From contig NZ_CP046704.1 of the NCBI RefSeq assembly GCF_009873495.1, forward strand, positions 62,001-126,000: a stretch of DNA of 64,000 bases, written 5' to 3'. Numbering within the stretch: position 1 is the stretch's first letter; each line of letters starts with the position of its first letter. This DNA comes from Nostoc sp. ATCC 53789 (GTDB lineage Bacteria > Cyanobacteriota > Cyanobacteriia > Cyanobacteriales > Nostocaceae). The notes under the pieces are model-generated. The model worked only from the letters and a program-made list of their open reading frames with translations. It did not search any database and had not been told where the DNA came from. Position numbers and translations under genes: made by a program. Positions 8,981-18,426 of this stretch are shown piece after piece.

Positions 8981-9580
8981 ATGAATGAAGATTACTTACC
9001 TTTGGCATACCTAAATGCCTGGGAATATTGTCCACGCAGATTTTACCTTGAATATGTCTTGGGCGAAATGTCAGATAACGAGCATATTATCTTGGGTCGC
9101 CACATACACCGCAATATCAATGAAGAAGGAACACTTCAAGAAGGAGAGATGCTGATTCATCAGCAGCAGTGGGTCTGGAGCGATCGCTTGAAGGTCGCAG
9201 GTATCATTGATGCAGTTGAAGAATGCGATGGTCAGCTTGTCCCTGTGGAATATAAAAAAGGGAAGATGGCACAACATCTTAATGACCATTTTCAACTTTG
9301 TGCAGCAGCTTTGTGTCTAGAAGAACGTACCGGACGCTGCCTTGCTTATGGTGAGATTTTTTATCATACTAACCGCAGAAGACAGACAGTAGCATTTACA
9401 CCTCAATTACGACAAATGACTGAGCAAGCAATTGTTCTTGCTCAACTTGCATCTCAAACAACTATGCCTGTACCAATTGATAACACTAAAAAGTGTCTTT
9501 CATGCAGTTTAAAAGAGATTTGTCTACCTTTTGAAGTTAAACAGTTACGGGTGTCAATGACTTCTGAAACCGAGGATTAA
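8981..9580 (+). CDS. cas4: Cas4 spacer-processing nuclease
   Basis: RecB-like nuclease with an Fe-S cluster that trims prespacers and helps select the PAM side. Of 199 residues: Cys17 (EYCPRRFYLEY), nuclease residues Asp77 (GIIDA) and Glu90/Lys92 (PVEYKKGK), and the C-terminal cluster Cys172, Cys175 and Cys181 (KCLSCSLKEIC). All key residues are present, so it should be functional. 27 bases after cas6 and 79 before cas1. Confidence 0.93.
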   Translation: MNEDYLPLAYLNAWEYCPRRFYLEYVLGEMSDNEHIILGRHIHRNINEEGTLQEGEMLIHQQQWVWSDRLKVAGIIDAVEECDGQLVPVEYKKGKMAQHLNDHFQLCAAALCLEERTGRCLAYGEIFYHTNRRRQTVAFTPQLRQMTEQAIVLAQLASQTTMPVPIDNTKKCLSCSLKEICLPFEVKQLRVSMTSETED

Positions 9581-9659
9581 TTTCATCGGGAGTAACTGAC
9601 CCCTAAATTCAGAATAGCTGAATTCTTCTTCAACCATAACTCACTATCACAAATCTAAA

Positions 9660-10637
9660 ATGTCAGTACTTTACGTAACTCAGGCTGATGCCGTTTTGAG
9701 CAAGAATTACGAAGCTTTTAATGTTGCTCTTAAACAATCAGATGGTTCTTGGAAAAAACAGACTGTTGCAGCCCAAACTGTTGAACAAGTTGTCTTGATG
9801 GGCAATCCTCAAGTCACAGGTGATGCTCTAGTTTATGCTTTGGAATTAGGTATGCCTGTTCACTATCTTTCTAGCTTTGGTAAATATCTGGGTTCTGCAC
9901 TTCCTGGTTATTCGCGCAATGGTCAATTGCGATTAGCACAATATAAACTATATAGTGATCCCGTCGGACGTTTAGAATTAGTTAAAGCAATTGTGACAGC
10001 CAAAATTCATAATCAATATCAGGTTTTGTATCGTCATAATGAGCGAGATAATCCTCTTAAAGAGCGTAAAAGTCTTGTTAAAAGCCAAAAAACCATAGAT
10101 CAGGTTAGAGGGATTGAAGGTTTAGCTGCACGAGAGTATTTTGCTTGCTGGCCACGGATGGTTGGAAAACAATGGACATTTACTGGTCGAAATCGTCGTC
10201 CGCCTACTGACCCAGTAAACTCGTTGCTCAGTTTTGCCTATGGTTTGTTGCGAGTTCAAGTAACGGCTGCGGTTCATGTTGCTGGGTTAGATCCTTATAT
10301 TGGTTATTTACACGAAGTCCATCATGGTCAGCCTGCAATGGTGCTGGATCTCATGGAAGAGTTTCGTTCATTGATCGCTGACAATGTAGTGTTAGCTGTA
10401 TTGCATAAACATGAAATTCAACCTGATGATTTTAACGAAAGTTTAGGTGCATATCGCCTGAAGGATAGTGCCAGGAAAACTTTTTTGCAGGCATTCGAGC
10501 GCAAAATGAATGATGAATTTAAACATCCTGTTTTTGAGTACAGATGCACTTATAGACGAGCGATTGAACTACAAGCTCGGCTATTGGGTCGCCATTTACA
10601 AGAAGGGATTCCATATAAAGCTTTCGCTTTACGTTAA
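9660..10637 (+). CDS. cas1: Cas1 integrase
   Basis: Metal-dependent integrase that inserts new spacers next to the leader. 325 residues, with the catalytic triad Glu153 (GIEGLAAREY), His218 (GYLHEVHHG) and Asp230 (VLDLMEEF) intact. The C-terminus CTYRRAIELQARLLGRHL is the standard Cas1 end. Probably co-transcribed with cas4 and cas2. It served here as the reference for recognising the degenerate cas1 at 56469-57334. Confidence 0.96.
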   Translation: MSVLYVTQADAVLSKNYEAFNVALKQSDGSWKKQTVAAQTVEQVVLMGNPQVTGDALVYALELGMPVHYLSSFGKYLGSALPGYSRNGQLRLAQYKLYSDPVGRLELVKAIVTAKIHNQYQVLYRHNERDNPLKERKSLVKSQKTIDQVRGIEGLAAREYFACWPRMVGKQWTFTGRNRRPPTDPVNSLLSFAYGLLRVQVTAAVHVAGLDPYIGYLHEVHHGQPAMVLDLMEEFRSLIADNVVLAVLHKHEIQPDDFNESLGAYRLKDSARKTFLQAFERKMNDEFKHPVFEYRCTYRRAIELQARLLGRHLQEGIPYKAFALR

Positions 10638-10666
10638 TTATCATTCATTTATTGAAAAATTTGACA

Positions 10667-10960
10667 ATGACTACTCTGTTCTATTTGATTATTTACGACC
10701 TGCCTGATAACAAAGCTGCAAATAAACGTCGCACTCGCTTACATAAAATGTTGTCTGGTTACGGGAAATGGACACAATATAGCGTTTTTGAGTGTTTTTT
10801 AACAGCGATACAATTTGCAACACTCCAGACCAAGATAGAAAAACTGGTTAAGCCTGAAGAGGATTCGGTACGATTGTATATACTTGATGCGGGTGCAATC
10901 AAACGAACAATTACATACGGATCTGAAATCCCTCGACAAGAGCAAACAATAGTTTTATGA
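10667..10960 (+). CDS. cas2: Cas2 adaptation subunit
   Basis: Small partner of Cas1 in the integration complex. From ATG 10667 it is 97 residues, starting MTTLFYLIIYDLPDNKAANK with the conserved Asp after the first strand. A TTG at 10652 in frame is a poorer start. The stop TGA overlaps the first bases of leader 1, so the leader begins directly at the end of the operon. Confidence 0.94.
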   Translation: MTTLFYLIIYDLPDNKAANKRRTRLHKMLSGYGKWTQYSVFECFLTAIQFATLQTKIEKLVKPEEDSVRLYILDAGAIKRTITYGSEIPRQEQTIVL

Positions 10961-11179
10961 TTATGTAATCAGCTTGATGGATGGCAAGCCGAAGCGAGGG
11001 CTAAAACCCTGGGCATCTGCCAAAATCGCCAGAACCTTGACAAGTAAATAATTACAGCGTTTCAAAAATTCGGGAAGTTGCAAATTACTCGCAATAAGAG
11101 CGGCTGAAAATGACCTTTTTTTTCGATCCGTCAAAAACCTTCCCAGGAAGCTTGCTCCGTAACAGTTTCAGATGGAGCG
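10959..11179 (+). promoter_or_regulatory. CRISPR leader 1
   Basis: AT-rich, gene-free 221 bases directly before the first repeat, clearly homologous along its length to leader 2 (14483-14705). It opens with an inverted repeat GATTATGTAATC. Shared blocks include TCTGCCAAAATCGCCAGAAC, GCAATAAGAGCGGCTGAAA and, close to the repeat, TTCCCAGGAAGC. A TTGACA at 11037 could be a -35 element, but no strong -10 follows at the right distance. Leaders carry the array promoter and the integration signals. Confidence 0.85.
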
Positions 11180-13065
11180 GTTTCCAAAGACTATTACCCC
11201 GCAAGGGGACTGAAACATATTCTGAAATTCGACGGCCATCCGTCGAAGCTATAAGTTTCCAAAGACTATTACCCCGCAAGGGGACTGAAACTAATAGCAT
11301 TGTTATGAATATAGAGAAAAAGAAAGTGGTTTCCAAAGACTATTACCCCGCAAGGGGACTGAAACATTAAAGAGTTGGCTAGCGATCGCAGAATATGAAC
11401 GGTTTCCAAAGACTATTACCCCGCAAGGGGACTGAAACCAATAGTTGGATCTGAAAGCATCTCAACTATTTGGTTTCCAAAGACTATTACCCCGCAAGGG
11501 GACTGAAACTTGCCAGTTTCATGGTCTTCTATAAGCACTATGGCGTTTCCAAAGACTATTACCCCGCAAGGGGACTGAAACATTAAACGTGAAACCTGGA
11601 TTACTTGGGAGAAATTAGGTTTCCAAAGACTATTACCCCGCAAGGGGACTGAAACTAAAGCTGCTCAAGTCCTTGGGTTCTGCCAAATAGCTCTAGGGTT
11701 TCCAAAGACTATTACCCCGCAAGGGGACTGAAACAATAATTGGGCAACTGCGATCGCAATTACAAAACCACACAGTTTCCAAAGACTATTACCCCGCAAG
11801 GGGACTGAAACTAATCAGCACACAAAGCACAGTTTAGCTTTATTCCTGCGTTTCCAAAGACTATTACCCCGCAAGGGGACTGAAACAAGAGATTGCCTTT
11901 TTCCTCAACCCTGATTAATTCAAGTTTCCAAAGACTATTACCCCGCAAGGGGACTGAAACATATACTTTTATTTTTGATGCACTCATAAAAGAAGGTTTC
12001 CAAAGACTATTACCCCGCAAGGGGACTGAAACCTACATTTTTTAAAGTTAGACTCCAATAGTTAGTATGTTTCCAAAGACTATTACCCCGCAAGGGGACT
12101 GAAACATTTTTTTCACACCGACTGAAGCAGCAATTTTAAAGTTTCCAAAGACTATTACCCCGCAAGGGGACTGAAACCTCCCTAAAGCAATCTTACCTTT
12201 GTTAGCTGTCTTTTGCCAGGTTTCCAAAGACTATTACCCCGCAAGGGGACTGAAACTTGTATGAGTAACAACACCTATCAAATTAATCTTGTGTTTCCAA
12301 AGACTATTACCCCGCAAGGGGACTGAAACATACTCACGCAGGCTTGATAACTGGTATCAAGGCAATGGTTTCCAAAGACTATTACCCCGCAAGGGGACTG
12401 AAACCTCACGATGAGAAAGTGGAGAAGCAAGCCCGTGCTATGTTTCCAAAGACTATTACCCCGCAAGGGGACTGAAACTTACATTCATGCTTGTAAACTT
12501 GTAAAAGAATTAAGTTTCCAAAGACTATTACCCCGCAAGGGGACTGAAACGTTCAGAAATTTTATCCTTAATGTTTTTGTTTGGGTTTCCAAAGACTATT
12601 ACCCCGCAAGGGGACTGAAACAAGAAGAAACTCATTCCATTAACAAAGTTAGTCCGGCGTTTCCAAAGACTATTACCCCGCAAGGGGACTGAAACTATGA
12701 GATGGAAACATCTTGTCCTTTAGCTAATTCCTGTTTCCAAAGACTATTACCCCGCAAGGGGACTGAAACCAGAACGATAAGTATAAGGCTGGTGGTCATA
12801 TAGTACCGTTTCCAAAGACTATTACCCCGCAAGGGGACTGAAACAGAGTTTTTATCAGCATCAAGCAGCATCCCAAATGGTTTCCAAAGACTATTACCCC
12901 GCAAGGGGACTGAAACATTCCTTTATGAGTGATTAGCGATCGCTGAGAACTTCAGAGGTTTCCAAAGACTATTACCCCGCAAGGGGACTGAAACAATTAA
13001 AGTTCTCAGCTTTAGCTTGGGCAATAAGGTTTCCAAAGACTATTACCCCAGAAGGGGACTGAAAC
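11180..13065 (+). CRISPR. CRISPR array 1: 26 repeats, 25 spacers
   Basis: 37-base repeats beginning GTTTCCAAAG, with a CCCC-GCAA-GGGG hairpin (GNRA-type loop) and ending ACTGAAAC. Spacers are 34-42 bases. Transcribed rightward: leader on the left, and the last repeat (13029-13065) is altered in the loop (CCCCAGAAGGGG), marking the old end. Spacer 2 (11292-11328) equals spacer 2 of array 2. Spacers 3, 8 and 24 contain the HIP1 octamer. The 3' eight bases, the expected crRNA handle, are identical to those of array 2. Confidence 0.98.
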
Positions 13066-13214
13066 TTCAAACATTAATTGCGATCGCAGTTGTTCAAATT
13101 AGTTTTCGACAATTAACTCATCGCCAGGGGAATTAATTGTTGTTTGCCTTTTATTAAGTCAAAGAGGATTGAAATTGCGTACAATATTGAGCATTATTTG
13201 TGAAGCCCTAAGCA

Positions 13215-14366
13215 ATGCCAAGAGCAGCATCATCTACTAGTGGTAAACCAAAGCCAAAGCAAAAATCTGTTGCTTCTGTTGTCACATGGGCAGATGAGAC
13301 AGAATTAGTGGGATTAGTGTTTGAACTGGAGTCAACTGCTTCTGCTTTGCTTTATTCGCAGTACACAATAGGACTGCACGCGTGGTTTTTGGAGCAAGTA
13401 CGGCAATTTGATCCAGACCTTTCAGCTTATCTTCATGATGGAGAGTCAGAAAAACCCTTCAATATTTCAGCGCTGTCAGGTCAACTAATTGCCAGTGGCA
13501 AACAACTACGATTAGAAGGGAATCAAATATACTACTGGTACGTGAACGTTTTATCTCAACGGGTAGCAAAGTTTCTCAAACACTGGTTAACTCAACTACC
13601 AGAACGCTTAGATTTAAAAGGTGCATCTCTACAGATAAAACAGGTGAGCATAGCCTATGCACCAACTACCTACAAACAACTACTGGAATCATCTACAGAT
13701 AGACCATCCTCCATCAGTCTCAGTTTTATTTCACCTACAAGCTTTCGTCGAAAAGGAAATCATTTCCCTTTACCAGTGCCAGAAAACCTTTTTCATAGTT
13801 ACTTGCGGCGGTGGAATGATTTTTCATCGATGCCAGCAGAACAAGAATCATTTCTCAAATGGATAGATGAAGGGGTGATTATTCATCAACACCGCTTGAA
13901 ATCAGAGAAAGTGGCAGCAGGGAAGCGTGGGTCAGTCACAGGTTTCACAGGTGCAATCTCATTAGGTTTAACGAAAGCAGCTTCAGCAAACTTTGAATTT
14001 AGTGAGTTGTTTTATGCTTTAGTACGGTTGGCTCCTTACTGTGGCACAGGGCATAAAACCACTTTTGGGCTAGGACAAACTCGTTTGGATTGGGTAGAGC
14101 AGGAAACGAGTAAATCAATTCAGTTGATAACAAATCTGCTGGGAGAGCGAATTGAGGAACTGATCAAATTATTTACTGCACAACGCAAACGTACAGGAGG
14201 GGAGCGAACTGATAAAATTGCAGTTACCTGGGCAACGATTTTGGCGCGGCGGGAGATGGGGGAATCATTGAAGGCAATCGCCGAAGATTTAGAGATGCCG
14301 ATCTCGACCGTGAAAACTTACGTGAAATTAGCCAGGAAATCGCTCAAACAAGAAAGTAATAGCTGA
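13215..14366 (+). CDS. cas6: Second Cas6 endoribonuclease with C-terminal helix-turn-helix
   Basis: 383 residues lying between the two arrays. The first ~295 residues are a Cas6 RAMP: SPTSFRRKGNHFPLPVP, FHSYLRRWND and the glycine-rich GTGHKTTFGLGQTRL. About 85 residues follow, ending in a clear HTH (GESLKAIAEDLEMPISTVKT). The canonical Cas6 at 7928 ends straight after its glycine loop, so the HTH is an added domain. Likely roles are crRNA processing for one or both arrays and, speculatively, DNA binding at leaders or its own promoter. 149 bases after array 1. Confidence 0.88.
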   Translation: MPRAASSTSGKPKPKQKSVASVVTWADETELVGLVFELESTASALLYSQYTIGLHAWFLEQVRQFDPDLSAYLHDGESEKPFNISALSGQLIASGKQLRLEGNQIYYWYVNVLSQRVAKFLKHWLTQLPERLDLKGASLQIKQVSIAYAPTTYKQLLESSTDRPSSISLSFISPTSFRRKGNHFPLPVPENLFHSYLRRWNDFSSMPAEQESFLKWIDEGVIIHQHRLKSEKVAAGKRGSVTGFTGAISLGLTKAASANFEFSELFYALVRLAPYCGTGHKTTFGLGQTRLDWVEQETSKSIQLITNLLGERIEELIKLFTAQRKRTGGERTDKIAVTWATILARREMGESLKAIAEDLEMPISTVKTYVKLARKSLKQESNS

Positions 14367-14446
14367 AAAAAAAGTTAAAGGTTAAGAGTTATTTGCATTC
14401 ACTCATTACCAGGAAATCGCTCAAACAAGAAAGTAATAGCTGAAAA
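14332..14446 (+). repeat. Partial tandem duplication of the second cas6 3' end
   Basis: 38 bases spanning the last codons and stop of the second cas6 (14332-14369) are repeated exactly at 14409-14446, with 39 bases between. The copy ends just before leader 2. It looks like a slippage or insertion footprint left when leader 2 and array 2 were placed here. Confidence 0.9.
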
Positions 14447-14482
14447 CCTTCGCTTATGGACAAGGGTAAGTAATTATCTTAT

Positions 14483-14705
14483 GATTAGGTAATCAGCTTG
14501 ATGTTTTGGCAAGTCGAAGCGAGGTCAAAAACCCTGGGGATCTGCCAAAATCGCCAGAACCTTGACAAATAAATAGTTTCACAGTTTCAGTGCTAAGGAA
14601 AGTTGATAATTAGTTGCAATAAGAGCGGCTGAAATCGACCTATTTTTGAGGTTTGCCAAAATGCTTCCCAGGAAGCCTGCTCTGTAAGGGTTTCAGCAAC
14701 GAGCA
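14483..14705 (+). promoter_or_regulatory. CRISPR leader 2
   Basis: 223 bases homologous to leader 1, beginning with the same kind of inverted repeat (GATTAGGTAATC at 14483) and containing TCTGCCAAAATCGCCAGAAC, GCAATAAGAGCGGCTGAAA and TTCCCAGGAAGC. Spacing of the blocks is kept although the intervening bases differ. One Cas1-Cas2 complex could therefore serve both arrays. Confidence 0.85.
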
Positions 14706-16414
14706 GTTTCCACCAACCAAATCCCCTCACGGGGACTGAAACGTTCAAATGCTGTCTCTTATCAAAATCAAGTTCGAGGAGTTTCCACCAACCAAATCCC
14801 CTCACGGGGACTGAAACTAATAGCATTGTTATGAATATAGAGAAAAAGAAAGGTTTCCACCAACCAAATCCCCTCACGGGGACTGAAACATATCTGAATT
14901 TTTCGAGACTGGGAATATTCATAACTGTTTCCACCAACCAAATCCCCTCACGGGGACTGAAACAATTAACTGGTTGCGCCTGCTCAACAACAATCGAGTT
15001 TCCACCAACCAAATCCCCTCACGGGGACTGAAACACCACCGGAGGCAGAAGGAAATCTGGTGATCGTATCGTTTCCACCAACCAAATCCCCTCACGGGGA
15101 CTGAAACTAACTGCTCTGCCACTTCCCGATAGTCATCTGCGATGTTTCCACCAACCAAATCCCCTCACGGGGACTGAAACCCCAAGAGAATATTGACGCT
15201 TTAGTTCATCTAGAAAGGTTTCCACCAACCAAATCCCCTCACGGGGACTGAAACATCACACGCTTGGTGATAACGCAATACTAGGACTACAGTTTCCACC
15301 AACCAAATCCCCTCACGGGGACTGAAACTCATCTTGAAAGCCACTTACCAAAGAATTGGATTAAGGTTTCCACCAACCAAATCCCCTCACGGGGACTGAA
15401 ACCTGTACTTCTCTAAAAAGATGGAAATTCCAGGTGGGTTTCCACCAACCAAATCCCCTCACGGGGACTGAAACGCTAGAGGCGATCGCTATCTATACTC
15501 GCCTCCAACGTTTCCACCAACCAAATCCCCTCACGGGGACTGAAACGGGTTATTAAGCTTTACACTACCCTTTCTAAAGCCATGTTTCCACCAACCAAAT
15601 CCCCTCACGGGGACTGAAACATTTTTATCGCTCAGATGCACCATACAAAAACTTACTGTTTTCCACCAACCAAATCCCCTCACGGGGACTGAAACTTCAA
15701 TCCACGCTTTCATTATTCCAACAATTTATGCGTTTCCACCAACCAAATCCCCTCACGGGGACTGAAACCTACTTCGGTTGTCATAGTGTGTTAGTCGTTT
15801 TTGGTTTCCACCAACCAAATCCCCTCACGGGGACTGAAACGTTCCGTTACCCATGTCAATTAATGTCCAATCCCTATGTTTCCACCAACCAAATCCCCTC
15901 ACGGGGACTGAAACTTCGTAAGCATACCCTCTGCAATCAGACAAAGGATGGTTTCCACCAACCAAATCCCCTCACGGGGACTGAAACCAAATCAATGGTT
16001 GTCTGTGCCTGTTAATAACATTAGTTTCCACCAACCAAATCCCCTCACGGGGACTGAAACTCAAATTCAATTACTTGATGAAACTCACCCAAGACAGGTT
16101 TCCACCAACCAAATCCCCTCACGGGGACTGAAACGCAGCAGTAGCTCGCTTGGATCATCCGGCAGTTTGGTTTCCACCAACCAAATCCCCTCACGGGGAC
16201 TGAAACATCATTTAGTTTGATTCTAAACTTTCCAATTGGGCTGCGTTTCCATTGACCAAATCCCCTCACGGGGACTGAAACGAAAAAGCGGCAATGCGAT
16301 CGTTTTCGTTAGAAAAATGTTTCCATTGACCAAATCCCCTCACGAGGACTGAAACATTCGGATATTTCCTCACTAAGCGATCGCCTATAGGCAGTCTCCA
16401 TTGACCAAATCCCC
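14706..16414 (+). CRISPR. CRISPR array 2: 23 full repeats plus one truncated
   Basis: 37-base repeats beginning GTTTCCACCAACC, with a CCCC-TCAC-GGGG hairpin and ending ACTGAAAC. Spacers are 34-38 bases. The 14th repeat (15659) has T for the first G. The last repeats (16245, 16319 and a 21-base remnant at 16394) read CATTGACC instead of CACCAACC, marking an older repeat sequence at the trailer end. Spacer 2 (14818-14852) matches spacer 2 of array 1; spacers at 15475 and 16356 contain HIP1. Confidence 0.98.
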
Positions 16415-16547
16415 AGCCGCGATCGCTATGTTCAAAATTTCTTCAAAAGTGAGAGAATTCGAGAATTACGCTATTTTCGGCTATTGGCTAAGTCTTCATT
16501 GTGGGATGGGTATCATGTTCCGTAAAGGCGTTTGATCAAGCGAACGC

Positions 16548-16729
16548 TTAACCCTGTTATGTCACTCTCGGAAAACAATAATTGAAGCAAGATTCTGAAA
16601 CTTTTATTGAGTCAAGCTTTGAGACATTATTTTCTAACAGAAACTAAAATTTCTAGCCAAAAACTGAAAAGTAAAGCTCTCAAAGGCTTTCAGGCATTGG
16701 CTTCTCCCAAAGTGACAGAACAGGGTTAA
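16548..16729. mobile_element. 182-bp MITE with TA target duplication
   Basis: Inverted ends TTAACCCTGTTATGTCAC (from 16548) and GTGACAGAACAGGGTTAA (to 16729), 24 bases with a few mismatches. The outermost TA may be the duplicated target, as in IS630/Tc1-mariner-type MITEs. There is no coding content. It lies in the 520-base gap between array 2 and the RodZ-like gene, where nothing else was recognised. Confidence 0.7.
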
Positions 16730-16936
16730 AACACCCAAGGTTTTTCCTCAAATAAACACTGGTATTCTTTTAGAAATTATGGCTACGGTTATTACTGAGT
16801 TACTTCAGTGCTGATGAGCTATTAAAAAATTTAAATTATACAAATTAACATCCGGAAAACAAAGATGAAGTTAGGAAAAATAGTGAAGATATGATTGTAA
16901 CTTTCTTTGATTGAGTTTATATAAAAGGCTTTTACA

Positions 16937-17926
16937 ATGGTTACTACTCCTGTATATTATTTGCAATTTCTGGACAATCCGAATATTGAAATTTCTCAAG
17001 ATGAGTTGCGATCGCTTTTAGGAGAAATAGAAGTACAACTGCATCGTAGCAGAGTTTATCGACGTGCTTTAGCGATTGTGCAGAAGTTAATAGGTGAACA
17101 AACAGATCAAGCTCAAGATTTATTAAAAGCCGTAGGTAGAGAAGCAATCGGGTTAGCATTTCAACGATTTGCCCAACAATCTCAAAAAGTTGAAACAGTT
17201 ACAGATAACAAGCAAGCCACAGAAACAGTGAATTCTTCACCAGAGATACAACAGGAGCATTGCGCTCTCCGAGAGGAACCCTCTAAAAATACAGCAGAAA
17301 ATTCGCTGTGGAAAAAAACACTACAATTGCTGAATCATCAGAGAATTTCTCAAGCAGAACTTGCTGAACAAGCTGAACTTGCAGCTCAACAACGCATGGT
17401 GTGCCTACGTCAAATCGGGCAACAACTCCAAAAAACCCGTCAATCCAAAGGGCTTTCTTTGGATCACATCCAGCTTTCCACTCATATCCGAACGGAGCTG
17501 ATAGAGGCATTAGAAAACGGCAACTGGAAAGAATTATCAGATGACATTTTTGTACGTGGATTTATACGACGTTATGGAGATGCTTTAGGACTTAATGGTG
17601 TTGCTTTAGCTGCCTCTTTGCCATTCCTAGCAGCTATACCAGTAACTCAGCCCTTTTCGGATCAATCTAAAAAAGGAGGGGGATTGGAAATTCGCCCGAC
17701 GCATTTATATATAGGTTATACAGCTCTTCTTGCTGGTGCAATGGGAGGATTAACTTTGATGTCCCAGCAACAAGCAAATACCAATATATCAATTGAGCAA
17801 GATAACTCTTCTTCTGCTTTTCAATCGTTAAAACAACAATCCCCTACTGTTAAACCAGGGATTAAATATACTAACACTGGTGTGGCTGTTGGATCTGATA
17901 TTTTCCCACCAGAAGGGTTATATTAA
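16937..17926 (+). CDS. RodZ-like HTH membrane protein
   Basis: 329 residues. The middle holds an Xre-type HTH of the RodZ kind (LRQIGQQLQKTRQSKGLSLD, then IRTELIEALENGNW and FVRGFIRRYGDALG, about residues 155-215). A single membrane segment (LYIGYTALLAGAMGGLTLM) lies near 257-276. RodZ anchors MreB-based wall growth; cyanobacterial relatives keep the HTH plus one TM. An unusual long N-terminal region of ~150 residues, including Gln/Glu-rich helix, precedes the HTH. The short C-terminus suggests a truncated periplasmic part. Confidence 0.7.
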   Translation: MVTTPVYYLQFLDNPNIEISQDELRSLLGEIEVQLHRSRVYRRALAIVQKLIGEQTDQAQDLLKAVGREAIGLAFQRFAQQSQKVETVTDNKQATETVNSSPEIQQEHCALREEPSKNTAENSLWKKTLQLLNHQRISQAELAEQAELAAQQRMVCLRQIGQQLQKTRQSKGLSLDHIQLSTHIRTELIEALENGNWKELSDDIFVRGFIRRYGDALGLNGVALAASLPFLAAIPVTQPFSDQSKKGGGLEIRPTHLYIGYTALLAGAMGGLTLMSQQQANTNISIEQDNSSSAFQSLKQQSPTVKPGIKYTNTGVAVGSDIFPPEGLY

Positions 17927-18106
17927 CGAACTGCACGTGCCTGATAACGCAGTTGTGAATCTGGCTTCTACCGTGCAATATAAAACTGCCCTAGACAAAG
18001 CTAGAGCAGTTTTTGATAGAAGTAAATTATATAGGAGACTTTTAGTATTGTCCCCGGTTTATCCATAGTAAGTACCGTTATATAATACTATTCACCTCAT
18101 ATTTCG

Positions 18107-18190
18107 TACTTTACGCAAAAAACGAATAATCTTGAAGTTGGCATTACAAAGGTTAGAAGTCAGCACAAGCCAGCGTATTGCAGATGGCAT
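18107..18190. repeat. Interspersed repeat, copy A of about 85 bp
   Basis: From CGTACTTTACGCAAAAAACG through CTTGAAGTTGGCATTACAAA to about 18190, this matches 26100-26186 with few differences. It is non-coding in both places and has no obvious terminal inverted repeats. Located between the RodZ-like gene and the GH29 pseudogene. The rest of the 500-base gap shows no gene. Confidence 0.75.
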
Positions 18191-18426
18191 CCGCTTCTCT
18201 ACTGTCTACCTCTGATTTTCCTCGATTGGGCTAGGACTTACAGATAGGGAGCGATCGCACCCAGCCCATAGCCCCGCTTGCGAGAGCGATGCTTGCGGCG
18301 GGCTATTCGGTGTCGCATTTTCACCTCCGCCAACAAATAATAACAACCAAAACCTGTATATGTACTTAAGATGCTCTTGGGAGCTATTTCTCCTTCTCTT
18401 TTGCAGAATTATTGCCAAATTTCACC

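Noticed and set aside
1407..10960. Assignment as subtype I-D or I-E.
   Set aside because: There is no cas10d, cas8e or cas11 gene, and the cas7 signature fits the Cst2/DevR group. The I-B/MYXAN-like label is still tentative.
11085..16269. Many ORFs across both arrays with repeating words such as SVPLRGNSLWK or FHQPNPLTGTET.
   Set aside because: They are translations of the CRISPR repeats in various frames, with no independent starts or coding signal.
17880..18068. 62-residue ORF after the RodZ-like gene.
   Set aside because: It overlaps the end of the RodZ-like gene in another frame, with no ribosome site or recognisable family.
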